Position numbers and translations under genes: made by a program
Part shown: positions 5,316-5,533 of the stretch, piece after piece
Layout: the number at the start of each line of letters is the position of its first letter
How positions within the stretch are numbered: position 1 is the first letter of the stretch
From: Modestobacter sp.
GTDB taxonomy: Bacteria > Actinomycetota > Actinomycetes > Mycobacteriales > Geodermatophilaceae
Length of the DNA stretch: 5,533 bases
NCBI GenBank assembly: GCA_025966175.1
Contig: JAOPVN010000450.1
Span: 1-5,533 of the forward strand
Direction: 5' to 3'
The notes under the pieces: model-generated
Database searches by the model: none
What the model was told of the DNA's origin: nothing
What the model saw: the letters and a program-made list of their open reading frames with translations, nothing else

Positions 5316-5483
5316 ATGGCGGCCATGAAGCCGCGCACGGGTGAAGGTCCCCTCGAGGTCACCAAGGAGGGCCGCGGCCTGGTCATGCGCGTCCCGCTGG
5401 AGGGTGGCGGCCGGCTGGTGGTCGAGTTGTCACCGGACGAGGCGGCGGCCCTCTCCGAGGCACTGAAGGGCGCGACCAGCTGA
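5316..5483 (+). CDS. DUF3117 small conserved actinobacterial protein
   Basis: The 55-residue protein starts MAAMKPRTGEGPLEV, has the central GRGLVMRVPLEGGGRLVVEL (residues 19-38), and ends in a short acidic/Ala-rich helix, SPDEAAALSEALKG (39-52). This matches my recollection of DUF3117, a family confined to actinobacteria and very highly conserved for its size. The layout suggests a small beta-sheet (VTKEGRGLVMRV, GRLVVEL) followed by one helix. There is no signal peptide or membrane segment, so it should be cytoplasmic. Its function is not established. The homologue next to tagA in M. tuberculosis (I believe Rv1211) has been described as calmodulin-like, but I see no standard EF-hand loop here. 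It is complete, with a strong ribosome binding site, a structured leader and a downstream hairpin, which suggests its own transcript and good expression. Confidence 0.92.
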   Translation: MAAMKPRTGEGPLEVTKEGRGLVMRVPLEGGGRLVVELSPDEAAALSEALKGATS

Positions 5484-5490
5484 ACACCGC

Positions 5491-5518
5491 CGCGGGCCTG
5501 CCGCCTGGCAGCGCCGCG
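5491..5518 (+). terminator. Hairpin after DUF3117, probable terminator
   Basis: CGCGG (5491-5495) pairs with CCGCG (5514-5518) and CTGCC (5498-5502) with GGCAG (5507-5511), separated by a 2x2 internal loop and closed by a 4-nt loop (GCCT). It starts 8 nt after the stop codon. There is no U-tract. The last 15 bases of the window show nothing further. Confidence 0.55.
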
Positions 5519-5533
5519 AACGACGTCACGGCC

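Overview
The window is very GC-rich, with strong G/C preference at third codon positions, GTG starts and long open frames in the non-coding frames. This is typical of a high-GC actinobacterium. The tag–DUF3117 pair is an actinobacterial chromosomal arrangement, and the protein flavour suggests Geodermatophilaceae (Blastococcus, Geodermatophilus or Modestobacter). The family placement is inference; no marker gene is present.

Layout, left to right. (i) 1–545, minus strand: N-terminal part of a family 2 glycosyltransferase running off the left edge. (ii) 619–1986, plus strand: a 455-residue multi-spanning membrane protein of unknown function, with features reminiscent of GT-C membrane glycosyltransferases, divergent from the glycosyltransferase. 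(iii) 1985–2016: a strong hairpin, probably a bidirectional terminator. (iv) 2023–2543, minus strand: a small hypothetical gene broken by a single-base frameshift in a G run. (v) 2641–3549, plus strand: an EamA/DMT-family ten-helix transporter with a good Shine-Dalgarno. (vi) 3543–3568: a near-perfect palindrome holding the stop codons of two convergent genes, only 12 bp apart. (vii) 3562–4620, minus strand: a GalE-like NAD-dependent sugar epimerase carrying an inserted Cys/His (zinc-ribbon-like) segment. (viii) 4647–5201, plus strand: DNA-3-methyladenine glycosylase I (tag), divergent from the epimerase. (ix) 5316–5483, plus strand: a 55-residue DUF3117 protein with a structured leader and a downstream hairpin.

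How the parts relate. The left half looks like a sugar/glycoconjugate neighbourhood: a GT2 enzyme using a nucleotide- or polyprenyl-linked donor, a polytopic membrane protein of possible GT-C type, and further right a nucleotide-sugar epimerase. The genes alternate in strand and do not form one operon, so a shared pathway is only inferred. The right end (tag, DUF3117) is housekeeping actinobacterial sequence.

The most striking non-coding feature is the 26-bp gap between the epimerase and tag. A GCTAGC palindrome there gives two overlapping, oppositely directed -10 hexamers (TANNNT), each exactly 8 nt from a GTG start with no Shine-Dalgarno. This looks like one symmetric promoter core serving two leaderless genes. 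I found no CRISPR array, insertion sequence, tRNA or rRNA, and no clear sign of a new defence or mobile system.
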